From: Leifsonia sp. 466MF
GTDB taxonomy: Bacteria; Actinomycetota; Actinomycetes; Actinomycetales; Microbacteriaceae
DNA length: 64,000 bases
NCBI RefSeq assembly: GCF_900100265.1
Contig: NZ_LT629696.1
Span: forward strand, 1,116,001-1,180,000
Direction of reading: 5' to 3'
The notes beneath the pieces are model-generated. The model saw nothing but the letters and a program-made list of their open reading frames with translations, searched no databases and was not told the DNA's origin. Position numbers and translations under genes: made by a program. This document shows, one piece after another, positions 32,725 through 41,840 of this stretch; position 1 is the stretch's first letter; every line of letters begins with the position of its first letter.

Positions 32725-33295
32725 TGTTGGTTGCGGTGGCGGCTTGAAGCGGGCCAGCGAGCCAGTGTTCGACCTCGCGCGTCGAACGGAGGCGCACGAC
32801 GACGAGGTGCGGGTGCGCGCGCTCGGCGACTGGGACGCGCTCCGCGTACGTGTTGCGGGACGAGATGGACCAGCGGATGATGTGCTCCGGGTCGCGGAAG
32901 ATCGTGCGGAGCCGCGGCTCGTGGTTGCCGTTCCAGAGCTCCGTGCGGTGGATGCGGCGGTGCAGCGTCCGGCGGACGACCCGCGGCAGCGTCACCCGGG
33001 CAAACGGCAGGTCGAGCCAGACGAGGAGGTCGGCGCGTTCGGCCAGCAGGTCGCGGACCGCGGAGTACTGCCACTCGGTCGTCCAGGCCTCGGCCGCGGT
33101 GAAGGCATCTACGTCATCCACGAACTCCGGCCGCGGCTCCCATCCTGGCCCGTGTCGGAGTCCGTCGATCTCGGTGTGCGGTCCGCCGGTCAGCTGCGCG
33201 ATGCGCCCGGCGAGCGTCGTCTTACCGCTGCCCGACACCCCCGCAACCACCACCCTCCGCGGCCTCCCCGGCAGCGCATCCCCGTACGACAACAC
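32717..33295 (-). CDS. P-loop nucleoside/adenylate kinase-like ATPase
   Basis: Protein of 192 residues: Walker A GVSGSGKTTLAG (19-30), DGLRHGPGWEPRPEFVDDV (nucleoside-binding region), a LVWLDLPFARVTLPRVVRRT stretch with the arginine-rich lid, and FLxxR-like end. It resembles the small adenylate kinase/topology-modulation (FlaR) group, which phosphorylate unknown small molecules. The last four residues and the stop are supplied by the palindromic repeat. GTG start with TAGGGT 6 bases upstream. Confidence 0.8.
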   Translation of the reverse strand: MLSYGDALPGRPRRVVVAGVSGSGKTTLAGRIAQLTGGPHTEIDGLRHGPGWEPRPEFVDDVDAFTAAEAWTTEWQYSAVRDLLAERADLLVWLDLPFARVTLPRVVRRTLHRRIHRTELWNGNHEPRLRTIFRDPEHIIRWSISSRNTYAERVPVAERAHPHLVVVRLRSTREVEHWLAGPLQAATATNSS

Positions 33296-33301
33296 CCCTC
33301 G

Positions 33302-33307
33302 ACCCTA
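33302..33307 (-). promoter_or_regulatory. Leaderless -10 hexamer TAGGGT
   Basis: Minus-strand TAGGGT 6 bases before the GTG at 33295. A 72-base palindrome occupies the region where the -35 would lie. Confidence 0.5.
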
Positions 33308-33314
33308 GTTCCGC

Positions 33315-33386
33315 CCCCCGTCGAGTACGCAAAAACTGCACGCAGAATGGGGATTCTGCGTGCAGTTTTTGCGTAGTCGACGGGGG
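33315..33386. repeat. 72-base near-perfect palindrome
   Basis: A central 23-bp perfect stem (33326-33348 with 33353-33375, loop GGGG) is extended by 10 more pairs after a single G-G mismatch. It lies between the fumC stop and the kinase promoter. The arm carries CGCAAAAACTGC, close to the CGAAAAACTC core of the two CTCCTGAG-type palindromes. Confidence 0.9.
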
Positions 33387-33395
33387 TGGGAGACC

Positions 33396-34802
33396 TCAGC
33401 CGGGGTGGGTCATGGAGAGGACGTCGAGGGCCGCGTCCAGCTGGTCGAGGGTGACCTCGCCGCGCTCGACGAAGCCGAGGTCGATGACGGCCTCGCGCAC
33501 GGTGATGCCCTTGGCGACGGCGTGCTTGGCGACCTTCGCGGCGGCCTCGTAGCCGATCACCCGGTTGAGCGGGGTCACGATCGAGGGGCTCGACTCGGCG
33601 AAGGCGCGGGCACGGTCGAGGTTGGCCTCGAGGCCGTCGATCGTCTTGTCGGCGAGCACGCGGCTGGCCTGCGTGAGCAGCCGGATGGACTCCAGCAGCG
33701 CGGTCCCCATGACCGGGATGGCGACGTTCAGCTCGAACAGGCCCGACGCCCCGCTCCAGGCGATGGTCGCGTCGTTGCCGACGACCCGCGACGCCACCAT
33801 GAGCACGGCCTCCGGGATGACCGGGTTGACCTTGCCGGGCATGATCGAGGATCCGGGCTGGAGGTCCGGGATGTGGAGCTCGCCGAGGCCGGTGTTCGGG
33901 CCGGAGCCCATCCAGCGGAGGTCGTTCGCGATCTTGGTCAGAGAGACGGCGATCGTGCGGAGGGCGCCGGACGCCTCCACGAGCGCGTCGCGGTTGGCCT
34001 GCGCCTCGAAGTGGTTGCGCGCCTCCGTGATCGGCAGCTCGGTCTCGTCCGTCAGCAGCTCGATGACGAGCTGCGGGAAGCCGAGCGGCGTGTTGATGCC
34101 GGTTCCGACCGCGGTGCCGCCGAGCGGGACCTCGGCGACGCGGGGGAGGGCGGCGCGGATGCGCTCGATGCCGTAGCGGATCTGCGCGGCGTAGCCGCCG
34201 AACTCCTGGCCCAGGGTGACCGGGGTCGCATCCATGAGGTGCGTGCGGCCGCTCTTCACGGCCTCCGCCCACAGCTCCGCCTTGGCCTCCAGCGAGACCG
34301 CGAGGTGATCGAGGGCCGGGATGAGCTCGTCGATGAGCGCGCCGGTCACGGCGATGTGCACCGAGGTCGGGAAGACGTCGTTCGACGACTGGGAGGCGTT
34401 CACGTGGTCGTTCGGGTGCACCGGACGGCCGAGGCGACGCGACGCGAGGGTCGCCAGCACCTCGTTCATGTTCATGTTCGAGGACGTGCCGGAGCCCGTC
34501 TGGTACACGTCGATCGGGAACTCGGCGTTGTGCGCGCCGGAGGCCACCTCGTCTGCGGCCGCGGCGATCGCGTCGGCGATCTCCTGGTCGAGCACGCCGA
34601 GGCGGGCGTTCGCGAGGGCGGCCGACTTCTTGATGCGTGCCAGTGCGGCGATCTGGGCCGGCTCGAGCACGTCGCCCGAGATGGGGAAGTTCTCGACCGC
34701 GCGCTGCGTCTGCGCGCTGTACAGGGCGTCCTTCGGGACGCGCACCTCGCCCATCGTGTCGTGTTCGATGCGGTACTCGGCGTCCGCCTGGGTGTCCACC
34801 AC
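33396..34802 (-). CDS. fumC: Class II fumarate hydratase
   Basis: TCA-cycle enzyme interconverting fumarate and L-malate; iron-independent homotetramer. 468 residues with the superfamily signature [11 protein letters not shown], the substrate-binding SSNDVFPT and HPNDHVN segments, and TAVGTGINT. Length is normal. Two GTG codons in tandem (34802, 34799) follow an AAAGGAAA ribosome binding site; the first was chosen. Last gene of a run on the minus strand starting with xseA; gap to the carbonic anhydrase gene is 35 bases. Confidence 0.94.
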   Translation of the reverse strand: MVDTQADAEYRIEHDTMGEVRVPKDALYSAQTQRAVENFPISGDVLEPAQIAALARIKKSAALANARLGVLDQEIADAIAAAADEVASGAHNAEFPIDVYQTGSGTSSNMNMNEVLATLASRRLGRPVHPNDHVNASQSSNDVFPTSVHIAVTGALIDELIPALDHLAVSLEAKAELWAEAVKSGRTHLMDATPVTLGQEFGGYAAQIRYGIERIRAALPRVAEVPLGGTAVGTGINTPLGFPQLVIELLTDETELPITEARNHFEAQANRDALVEASGALRTIAVSLTKIANDLRWMGSGPNTGLGELHIPDLQPGSSIMPGKVNPVIPEAVLMVASRVVGNDATIAWSGASGLFELNVAIPVMGTALLESIRLLTQASRVLADKTIDGLEANLDRARAFAESSPSIVTPLNRVIGYEAAAKVAKHAVAKGITVREAVIDLGFVERGEVTLDQLDAALDVLSMTHPG

Positions 34803-34837
34803 GGTGTGTATTTCCTTTCTGTTGGCGGGAGCTGGTG

Positions 34838-35470
34838 TCAGTCGCGCATGCCGACGACGACGTCGGGGACGACCCGGCCCTCCGCGAGCCGGTAGTTGGC
34901 GCCCACGATCGCGAGGGTGTTCTCGGCGACCGCGGAAGAGATGATCTCCGACTGCGCGAGCAGCTCGGAGACGGTGTCGCGCAGGTGCTCGCGGCCCACG
35001 GCCGAGGCGTCGACCGCGGACGGCTCGACCGCACCCGGGCCGGCGACGCGGTGCACGGCCGGGACGATCGGCGCGATCAGGTCGGCGATGTGCGGCGGGA
35101 GCGGATCCGCGTCCGCGGCCTGGGAGGCGATGGCCGACGCCACCGCGCCGCAGCTGTCGTGGCCGAGCACCAGGATGAGCGGGACGTTGAGCACCGCCAC
35201 CGCGTACTCCAGCGACCCGACGACCGAGTCGGAGACGACCTGCCCGGCATTGCGCACCACGAAGGCGTCGCCCAGCCCGAGGTCGAAGATGATCTCGGCA
35301 GCGAGACGGGAGTCGGCGCACCCGAAGATGGCGGCCACCGGCTCCTGGCCGCCGGCGACGACCTCGCGGCGGGTCACATCCTGATGGGGATGCTGCGGCT
35401 CGCCCGCGACGAAGCGGGCGTTGCCCTCGAGCATGGCGTTCCAGATCTTTCCGGGGCGCGTGGTGGGCAC
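34838..35470 (-). CDS. Beta-class carbonic anhydrase
   Basis: Zinc enzyme hydrating CO2 to bicarbonate. 210 residues: zinc ligands C51, H104 and C107 (GCADSRL and GHDSCGAV), with the Asp53-Arg55 dyad of the beta class. GTG start with a strong GGAGGAGAA ribosome binding site. It sits between a DUF4245 gene (2-base gap) and fumC, so bicarbonate supply is co-expressed with a TCA-cycle enzyme. Confidence 0.92.
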   Translation of the reverse strand: MPTTRPGKIWNAMLEGNARFVAGEPQHPHQDVTRREVVAGGQEPVAAIFGCADSRLAAEIIFDLGLGDAFVVRNAGQVVSDSVVGSLEYAVAVLNVPLILVLGHDSCGAVASAIASQAADADPLPPHIADLIAPIVPAVHRVAGPGAVEPSAVDASAVGREHLRDTVSELLAQSEIISSAVAENTLAIVGANYRLAEGRVVPDVVVGMRD

Positions 35471-35472
35471 GG

Positions 35473-36135
35473 TTATCGTTCTCCTCCGAGTGAGTGGATC
35501 TGATCGGCCAGCGACGACGCCACCGTGCGGAACTCGGCGTCGATCGCGGTGCCGAACACGATGATGGAGCTGTCCCCGGCGTGGGTCACCAGGGCGTACT
35601 CGACGTTCCCGTTGCCCGAACCCGGCGCACGATTGTCGTAGACGTCCCAGGTCACGCCGTCGATCTCGCGGGTGCCCGCGATCCGAGACTTGGCGACCTG
35701 ATCGGACACCCAGCTGTCGTTCGCGCCGAATCCCTGCGTGACGCCGATGAACTGCTCCTTGGGCGTGATCAGCCCGATGTACCAGGAGTCGACGCCATCG
35801 GCGGTCTTGGTGCGCAGCTCGGCGTTGTTCGACTTCCAGGTCGAGGGGAGCTTGGGCACGAGCAGGCGGTCCGGCTCGCTGCCCTGCGCCTCCTGCGCGA
35901 CGGACGCGTAGTCGACCGGCGGCTTCGTCGCTGTCGGGTTGCCGCGCGGCACGACGAGCACGATCACGGCGACCAGCGCCAGCGTCGCGATCAACGAGTA
36001 GATCAGGTTGTTGATCGTCTGGCGGTTGCGGTGGTTCGCCGAGTTCTGCGCCTTGCGGGCGGCCGTCTCCTCCGGCGTCTCCGGACGGCCGAGTTCGGCG
36101 ACGACCGCGGGCGGCTTGCTGGTGCGGGGGCTCAT
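35473..36135 (-). CDS. DUF4245 membrane protein
   Basis: Protein of 220 residues: cytoplasmic N-terminus, one transmembrane helix (about 43-63, [19 protein letters not shown]) and an extracytoplasmic domain of about 155 residues ([38 protein letters not shown]). Matches actinobacterial DUF4245, function unknown. ATG overlaps the xseB stop by four bases. I know DUF4245 as a frequent neighbour of xseB and fumarase in actinobacteria. Confidence 0.85.
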   Translation of the reverse strand: MSPRTSKPPAVVAELGRPETPEETAARKAQNSANHRNRQTINNLIYSLIATLALVAVIVLVVPRGNPTATKPPVDYASVAQEAQGSEPDRLLVPKLPSTWKSNNAELRTKTADGVDSWYIGLITPKEQFIGVTQGFGANDSWVSDQVAKSRIAGTREIDGVTWDVYDNRAPGSGNGNVEYALVTHAGDSSIIVFGTAIDAEFRTVASSLADQIHSLGGER

Positions 36136-36419
36136 CCGCCCATGACTTCTGAGGACTGTGGGGCTTCTGACGACTGCGAAGCGGCTCCTGCGCCCGAGCG
36201 CGCCGCATCGAGTCGCGCCTTCGCGCCGATCAGCCACTCCTCGCAGTGACGGGCAAGAGCCTCGCCGCGCTCCCACAGGGCGATCGACTCTTCGAGCGTC
36301 GCCGACCCCTGCTCGAGCTCTCCGACCACGCGGATCAGCTCGTCGCGCGCCTCTTCGTAGCTGAGCGCGCTGAGCGGGTCGCCCGCGGGGGCGGTCTCGG
36401 AACTGGGCATGACGTCCAT
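36132..36419 (-). CDS. xseB: Exodeoxyribonuclease VII small subunit
   Basis: Small helical subunit that multimerises on XseA and is needed for single-strand DNA exonuclease activity. 95 residues; the core LSYEEARDELIRVVGELEQG and SLEESIALWERGEAL-like pattern (here TLEESIALWERGEAL) is unmistakable. A Ser/Ala-rich tail follows. ATG at 36419 is one base after the xseA stop; an in-frame ATG at 36410 is equally possible. Confidence 0.93.
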   Translation of the reverse strand: MDVMPSSETAPAGDPLSALSYEEARDELIRVVGELEQGSATLEESIALWERGEALARHCEEWLIGAKARLDAARSGAGAASQSSEAPQSSEVMGG

Positions 36420-36420
36420 T

Positions 36421-37731
36421 CTATTTGTCCCGCTGAGGGTCCGCTGGAGCCGACGATCCATCGGCTCCGGCCGACGTGCCGTGACCCGCGGGCGACGGGA
36501 GCTCGTCGCCGGCCGTGGCGGCAAAGGAACCGCCCGACACGGTGACCCGCAGTTCGGTGCCGACCCCTGCCTCGGCCGGTTCGGTGACGACGTGACCGGC
36601 GGAGGTCTGCACGATCGCGTAGCCGCGGTCGAGCGTCCCCTGCGGGGACAGCGCACGGAGCTGGCCGCGCAGCTCGGCGACACGCGTGGTCTCGCGTTCG
36701 ACGCAGCGGCCGACGAGCTCGGTGCCGCGGGCGACGTAGCGGGTGAGCTCTTCGGCCCGCGCGTCGACGATCCACGAGGGGGAGGCGAGCACGGGTCGCG
36801 TGCGCAGGTGTCCGATCCGGTCGATCTCGTGCGCGATCCGCTGCGTGACGCGCACACCCATCCGGGCGCGCGCCTGCTGGACGCGTGCGAGCTCCTCCGC
36901 GACGTCCGGCACCACGCGCTTCGCGGCATCCGTCGGGGTGGAGGCGCGCAGATCGGCGACCTCGTCGAGCAGCGGCCGGTCGGCCTCGTGCCCGATGGCG
37001 CTGACGATCGGCGTGAGCGCGGCTGCGGCCGCCCGCACCAGCCGCTCGTCGCTGAAGCCGAGGAGATTCTGGAAGTCGCCGCCGCCGCGCGCAACGATGA
37101 TGACCTCGACCTCGGGGTCGGCATCCAATGTGCGGATGGCCGAGACGACCTCCGTCACGGTGCGCTCGCCCTGGACGGACGCGTGCACGACCCGGAAGCG
37201 CACCTGCGGCCAGCGCAGCTGCGCGTTGCGGAGCACATCCTTCTCGGCGTCGGAGTCTTTGCCGGTCACCAGACCAATGGTGTGGGGGAGGAACGGCAGG
37301 CGCTTCTTGCGCTCGACCGCGAACAGGCCCTCGGCGGCGAGCTGCTGACGCAGCCGCTCCAGCCGCTCGAGCAGGTCGCCGAGGCCGACGTGCTTCATGT
37401 CGTAGACCTGCATGGTGAGCGTGCCGCCCTTGACCCAGAAGTTGGGCTTGATGGCGGCCACGACGCGGTCACCCTGCTTGAGGTCGGCCGGGATGCGCGC
37501 CTTCACCGACGACCAGATCGTGAAGCTGATCGTGGCGTCCTCGTTGAGGTCCTTGAGCTTTCCGTAGACGTTTCCGCCCGAGATGCCCCACTGGGTGATC
37601 TCGCCCTCGACCCAGGCGGTGCCGAGCCGGTCGATCCATCCCTTGATCTTGCTGTTGAGCAGCGCGACCGGCCACGGCGCGTCGACGGTCGGCGGCGCCG
37701 CCTGCATTGCGACCGTGGTCGTCTGGCTCAC
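36421..37731 (-). CDS. xseA: Exodeoxyribonuclease VII large subunit
   Basis: Catalytic subunit for degradation of single-stranded DNA. 436 residues from GTG 37731: N-terminal OB-fold (WVEGEITQWGISGGNVYGKL and IWSSVKARIP), central domain with FVVIVARGGG-like EVIIVARGGGDFQNLLGFSDE, and a C-terminal coiled region ending DRGYAIVQTSAGHVV. The start was chosen for GGGAG 6 bases upstream; longer forms would run into the divergent ispH gene. Heads the xseA-xseB-DUF4245-carbonic anhydrase-fumC run. Confidence 0.93.
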   Translation of the reverse strand: MSQTTTVAMQAAPPTVDAPWPVALLNSKIKGWIDRLGTAWVEGEITQWGISGGNVYGKLKDLNEDATISFTIWSSVKARIPADLKQGDRVVAAIKPNFWVKGGTLTMQVYDMKHVGLGDLLERLERLRQQLAAEGLFAVERKKRLPFLPHTIGLVTGKDSDAEKDVLRNAQLRWPQVRFRVVHASVQGERTVTEVVSAIRTLDADPEVEVIIVARGGGDFQNLLGFSDERLVRAAAAALTPIVSAIGHEADRPLLDEVADLRASTPTDAAKRVVPDVAEELARVQQARARMGVRVTQRIAHEIDRIGHLRTRPVLASPSWIVDARAEELTRYVARGTELVGRCVERETTRVAELRGQLRALSPQGTLDRGYAIVQTSAGHVVTEPAEAGVGTELRVTVSGGSFAATAGDELPSPAGHGTSAGADGSSAPADPQRDK

Positions 37732-37765
37732 CGCCGTCTCCCATTCCGTGCTCAGCGCGCTCACG

Positions 37766-37771
37766 TAGGAT
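37766..37771 (+). promoter_or_regulatory. Leaderless -10 hexamer TAGGAT
   Basis: TAGGAT 6 bases before the ispH GTG at 37778. Confidence 0.55.
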
Positions 37772-37777
37772 CGAGGG

Positions 37778-38836
37778 GTGAGCGACGCAACCATCAGCCT
37801 CCCGATGCCGCGCATTCCCGGCGCCAGGCGACGGCTTCAGGATAACCCGGTCGTCGGACATAAGCGGGTGCTGCTGGCCGCGCCCCGCGGCTACTGCGCC
37901 GGTGTCGACCGCGCCGTGGTCGCCGTCGAGAAGGCGCTCGACCTGTACGGTGCCCCCGTCTACGTGCGTAAACAGATCGTCCACAACGTGCACGTCGTGT
38001 CCGAGCTTGAGCAGCAGGGCGCCATCTTCGTGGACGAGGTCGACGAGGTGCCGTCGGGCGCGCACGTCGTGTTCTCGGCGCACGGGGTGTCCCCGGCCGT
38101 CGTGAACGCCGCCGCCGAGCGCGGGCTCCGGGCCATCGACGCGACCTGCCCGCTCGTGACCAAGGTGCACCGCGAGGCCGTGCGCTTCTCGCGCGACGAC
38201 TTCCAGATCCTGCTGATCGGCCACGCCGGTCACGAGGAGGTCGAGGGCACCGCGGGCGAGGCTCCGGACCACGTGACCCTGGTCAACGGGCCGGACGACG
38301 TCGACTCGATCGTCGTGAAGGACCCGGACAAGGTCGTCTGGCTGTCGCAGACCACGCTCTCGGTAGACGAGACGATGGAGACGGTCCGCCGCCTCCGCGA
38401 GCGCTTCCCGAACCTGCAGGACCCGCCGAGCGACGACATCTGCTACGCGACCCAGAACCGGCAGGTCGCCATCAAGAAGGTCGCCGAGCAGGCCGAGCTC
38501 GTCATCGTCGTCGGCTCCGCCAACTCGTCCAACTCGGTTCGCCTGGTGGAGGTCGCTCTGGAGTACGGCGCGAAGGCCGCCTACCGCGTCGACTACGCCA
38601 GCGAGATCAAGCAGGAGTGGCTGGACGGCGTCTCGTCCGTCGGCGTGACGAGCGGCGCATCCGTGCCCGAGGTCCTGGTGCAGGAGGTGCTCGACGACCT
38701 CGCCGGTGCGGGCTACCGCGACGTGCAGGAGGTCAAGACGGCCGAGGAGGACCTGATGTTCTCGCTGCCGAAGGAGCTCCGCAAGGACATCACGGGCAAG
38801 CAGGATGCGCGAGCGCTTGGTGGTCGCGGGCGCTGA
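37778..38836 (+). CDS. ispH: 4-hydroxy-3-methylbut-2-enyl diphosphate reductase
   Basis: Last enzyme of the MEP pathway, making IPP and DMAPP with a [4Fe-4S] cluster. 352 residues; cluster cysteines C40 ([11 protein letters not shown]), C124 ([11 protein letters not shown]) and C222 ([10 protein letters not shown]) are all present, as is the conserved [10 protein letters not shown] segment. Divergent from xseA, a conserved actinobacterial neighbour pair. Its 3' end begins a run of three 17-bp tandem repeats that includes the stop codon. Confidence 0.95.
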   Translation: MSDATISLPMPRIPGARRRLQDNPVVGHKRVLLAAPRGYCAGVDRAVVAVEKALDLYGAPVYVRKQIVHNVHVVSELEQQGAIFVDEVDEVPSGAHVVFSAHGVSPAVVNAAAERGLRAIDATCPLVTKVHREAVRFSRDDFQILLIGHAGHEEVEGTAGEAPDHVTLVNGPDDVDSIVVKDPDKVVWLSQTTLSVDETMETVRRLRERFPNLQDPPSDDICYATQNRQVAIKKVAEQAELVIVVGSANSSNSVRLVEVALEYGAKAAYRVDYASEIKQEWLDGVSSVGVTSGASVPEVLVQEVLDDLAGAGYRDVQEVKTAEEDLMFSLPKELRKDITGKQDARALGGRGR

Positions 38837-38871
38837 GTGGTCGCGGGCGCTGAGCGGTCGCGGGCGCTGAG
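38821..38871. repeat. Three 17-bp tandem repeats at the ispH stop
   Basis: TGGTCGCGGGCGCTGAG twice, then the same with C at the first base. The first copy is coding and carries the ispH TGA stop; the other two repeat it downstream. Confidence 0.9.
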
Positions 38872-38879
38872 CCGGCGCG

Positions 38880-39494
38880 CTACGGCGTCTGCACCGGAGT
38901 CGACGGCGGCGTGACGCCCCCGTAGAACCCGAGCAGCACCGGGTCCGTCGCGAGGATGGCCCCCGCGAAGATGATCAGCGCGAGCATGGCGACGATCCCC
39001 GCGACGAGCGGCACCCAGAACGCCAGGCGGCGCTTCACCAGCAGCCACGCGGCGAAGCCGGCCGACACCACCCAGATGACCGCGATCACGATCGAGCCGA
39101 TGAGCACGAGCGTCCCGACCAGCGGCACGGGCACGTACTCGCCGAGCCCGTTCGTGCTGTGCAGCAGTTGCATGGATGCGGGGATCGCCTGCAGCGTCGC
39201 GATCGAGTACGTCATCCCGAAGAAGCCGAATACGCCGAGCAGGACCGTCAGCGTGAGGTTCCAGGTGGGCGCCGGCCGGCCGTCCACGTTCGCCGGCGGA
39301 GCACCGGGGGCCGGTGGACGCGGCCCGAGGACCGGGGTCGCCGGCACGGGCGGAACGTCGTCCTCCCGCTCCAGCGGGCGCGAGGTGTCGAGACGGTCGG
39401 CATCCGCGGGCGGACGCCACACCCAACCGGGAGGCGCGAGCTCCCCGTACTGCGGGCGCGGCCGGTCGTCCGGCTGCGGTTCCTGCTCGGCCAT
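38880..39494 (-). CDS. DUF6264-type membrane protein
   Basis: Protein of 204 residues: a Pro/Asp-rich cytoplasmic N-terminus of about 75 residues (with YGELAPPGWVW) followed by four hydrophobic helices (about 82-102, 117-145, 150-165, 165-190) and a short Thr-Pro tail. It matches my memory of the DUF6264 family of Microbacteriaceae. Function unknown. Convergent with ispH. Confidence 0.7.
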   Translation of the reverse strand: MAEQEPQPDDRPRPQYGELAPPGWVWRPPADADRLDTSRPLEREDDVPPVPATPVLGPRPPAPGAPPANVDGRPAPTWNLTLTVLLGVFGFFGMTYSIATLQAIPASMQLLHSTNGLGEYVPVPLVGTLVLIGSIVIAVIWVVSAGFAAWLLVKRRLAFWVPLVAGIVAMLALIIFAGAILATDPVLLGFYGGVTPPSTPVQTP

Positions 39495-39573
39495 CGTGGC
39501 CGCCTCCCTTGCTGGAGCCCGTGGCTCGCGTGGTGCGGGCGGCGGAGCGTGCTGCGTCCGCCGCCCGTGAGTG

Positions 39574-40602
<1,029 letters not shown>

Positions 40603-40638
40603 TGCGGCTCCTTGAGGATCGGGGTGTCGAACGCCCTC

Positions 40639-40644
40639 ATCATA
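40639..40644 (-). promoter_or_regulatory. Candidate fbaA -10 (TATGAT)
   Basis: TATGAT on the minus strand, leaving a leader of about 30 bases with the AAGGAG site. No good -35 is visible. Confidence 0.45.
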
Positions 40645-40721
40645 CCGAGGCGCCCCGGTGCGCCCGGGGCGCGTCTCGCGGACGCCCGGGCTCCGCGCGG
40701 GTGCACATCCGTGCGGACCCC

Positions 40722-40750
40722 CTGACGCGGCAGGGGGCGGTCGATACACT
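40722..40750 (+). promoter_or_regulatory. glpX promoter: CTGACG - 17 bp - TACACT
   Basis: -35-like CTGACG (40722-40727) and -10 TACACT (40745-40750) with ideal 17-bp spacing, about 70 bases before the glpX ATG. Confidence 0.55.
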
Positions 40751-40823
40751 TGCAGCGTCCGGCGGCGGGCATCCCGCTCCGGTATCGACGACGACGTTCC
40801 GAATCCGTCCGGGAGGACCCACC

Positions 40824-41825
40824 ATGAGCATGACCGACACCGCCACGCACTTCCAGCACCCGGACAGGAACCTGGCGATGGAGCTGGTGCGGGCGACGGA
40901 GGCGGCGGCGATCCGGGCGACGCCGTGGATCGGGCGCGGCGACAAGAACGCGGCCGACGGTGCAGCGGTGGATGCGATGCGCAAGTTCCTCGGGACGGTC
41001 AACTTCGACGGCGTCATCGTGATCGGCGAGGGCGAGAAGGACAACGCGCCGATGCTGTTCAACGGCGAGCATGTCGGCAACGGACGCGGGCCCGCGGTGG
41101 ATATCGCGGTCGACCCGATCGACGGCACCTCGCTGACGGCGGCCGGGCGGCAGAACGCGCTGTCGGTCATCGCGGTGTCCGACCGGGGATCGATGCTGGA
41201 CGCGTCGAGCGTGTTCCGGATGAACAAGATCGTTACCGGTCCGGCCGGCCACGGTGTCGTGGACCTCTCGCAGTCGATCGGTGAGAACATCCGGGCGCTG
41301 GCGAAGGCGCTGGGCAAGCCGGTCACGGAGGTTCGGGTGGCGGTGCTGGACCGGCCGCGGCATGAGGGCCTGATCGAGGAGATCCGGGCGGCGGGAGCCG
41401 GGACGCGGCTGCTGCTCGACGGCGATGTCGCGGGTGGCATCAACGCGGCTCGTTACGAGTCGCGGATCGACATGTGCGTCGGCATCGGCGGCAGCCCGGA
41501 GGGCGTGATCACGGCGGCGGCGATCAAGGCCCTCGGCGGGTTCATGCAGGGCATGCTGGCGCCGAGCGACGACGAGGAGCGGGCGAAGGGCATCGCCGCG
41601 GGGCTGAAGATGGACACCATTCTGAGCGCGGACGACCTGGTGCAGGGCGACAACACGTTCTTCGTCGCGACCGGTGTGACCGACGGCGGCCTGGTGGAGG
41701 GCGTGCGCCGTAAGGGACCGATCATCCGGACGGAGTCGATCGTGCTCCGGTCGAAGTCGGGCACCGCCCGTCGCGTGGTGGCGGACCACCTCGCGGAGAA
41801 GTGGCTGGAGCCCGACCAGCTCTGA
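40824..41825 (+). CDS. glpX: Class II fructose-1,6-bisphosphatase
   Basis: Gluconeogenic phosphatase. 333 residues with GlpX motifs: IGRGDKNAADGAAVDAM, VIGEGEKDNAPML (metal site), AVDPIDGTSLTAAGR (the Asp-Pro-Ile-Asp-Gly metal motif) and IGGSPEGVITAAAI. ATG 40824 follows a GGGAGGA ribosome binding site. Divergent from the aldolase gene, with both promoters in the 221-base gap; convergent with rmuC. Confidence 0.94.
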   Translation: MSMTDTATHFQHPDRNLAMELVRATEAAAIRATPWIGRGDKNAADGAAVDAMRKFLGTVNFDGVIVIGEGEKDNAPMLFNGEHVGNGRGPAVDIAVDPIDGTSLTAAGRQNALSVIAVSDRGSMLDASSVFRMNKIVTGPAGHGVVDLSQSIGENIRALAKALGKPVTEVRVAVLDRPRHEGLIEEIRAAGAGTRLLLDGDVAGGINAARYESRIDMCVGIGGSPEGVITAAAIKALGGFMQGMLAPSDDEERAKGIAAGLKMDTILSADDLVQGDNTFFVATGVTDGGLVEGVRRKGPIIRTESIVLRSKSGTARRVVADHLAEKWLEPDQL

Positions 41826-41840
41826 GGTCCGGCGCGCGGG

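Noticed and set aside
24488..33386. CRISPR array
   Set aside because: The repeated motifs are isolated palindromes kilobases apart, not regularly spaced repeats with spacers; no cas genes are present.
41826..41840. Terminator between glpX and rmuC
   Set aside because: The convergent gap is only 15 bases and has no stem-loop.
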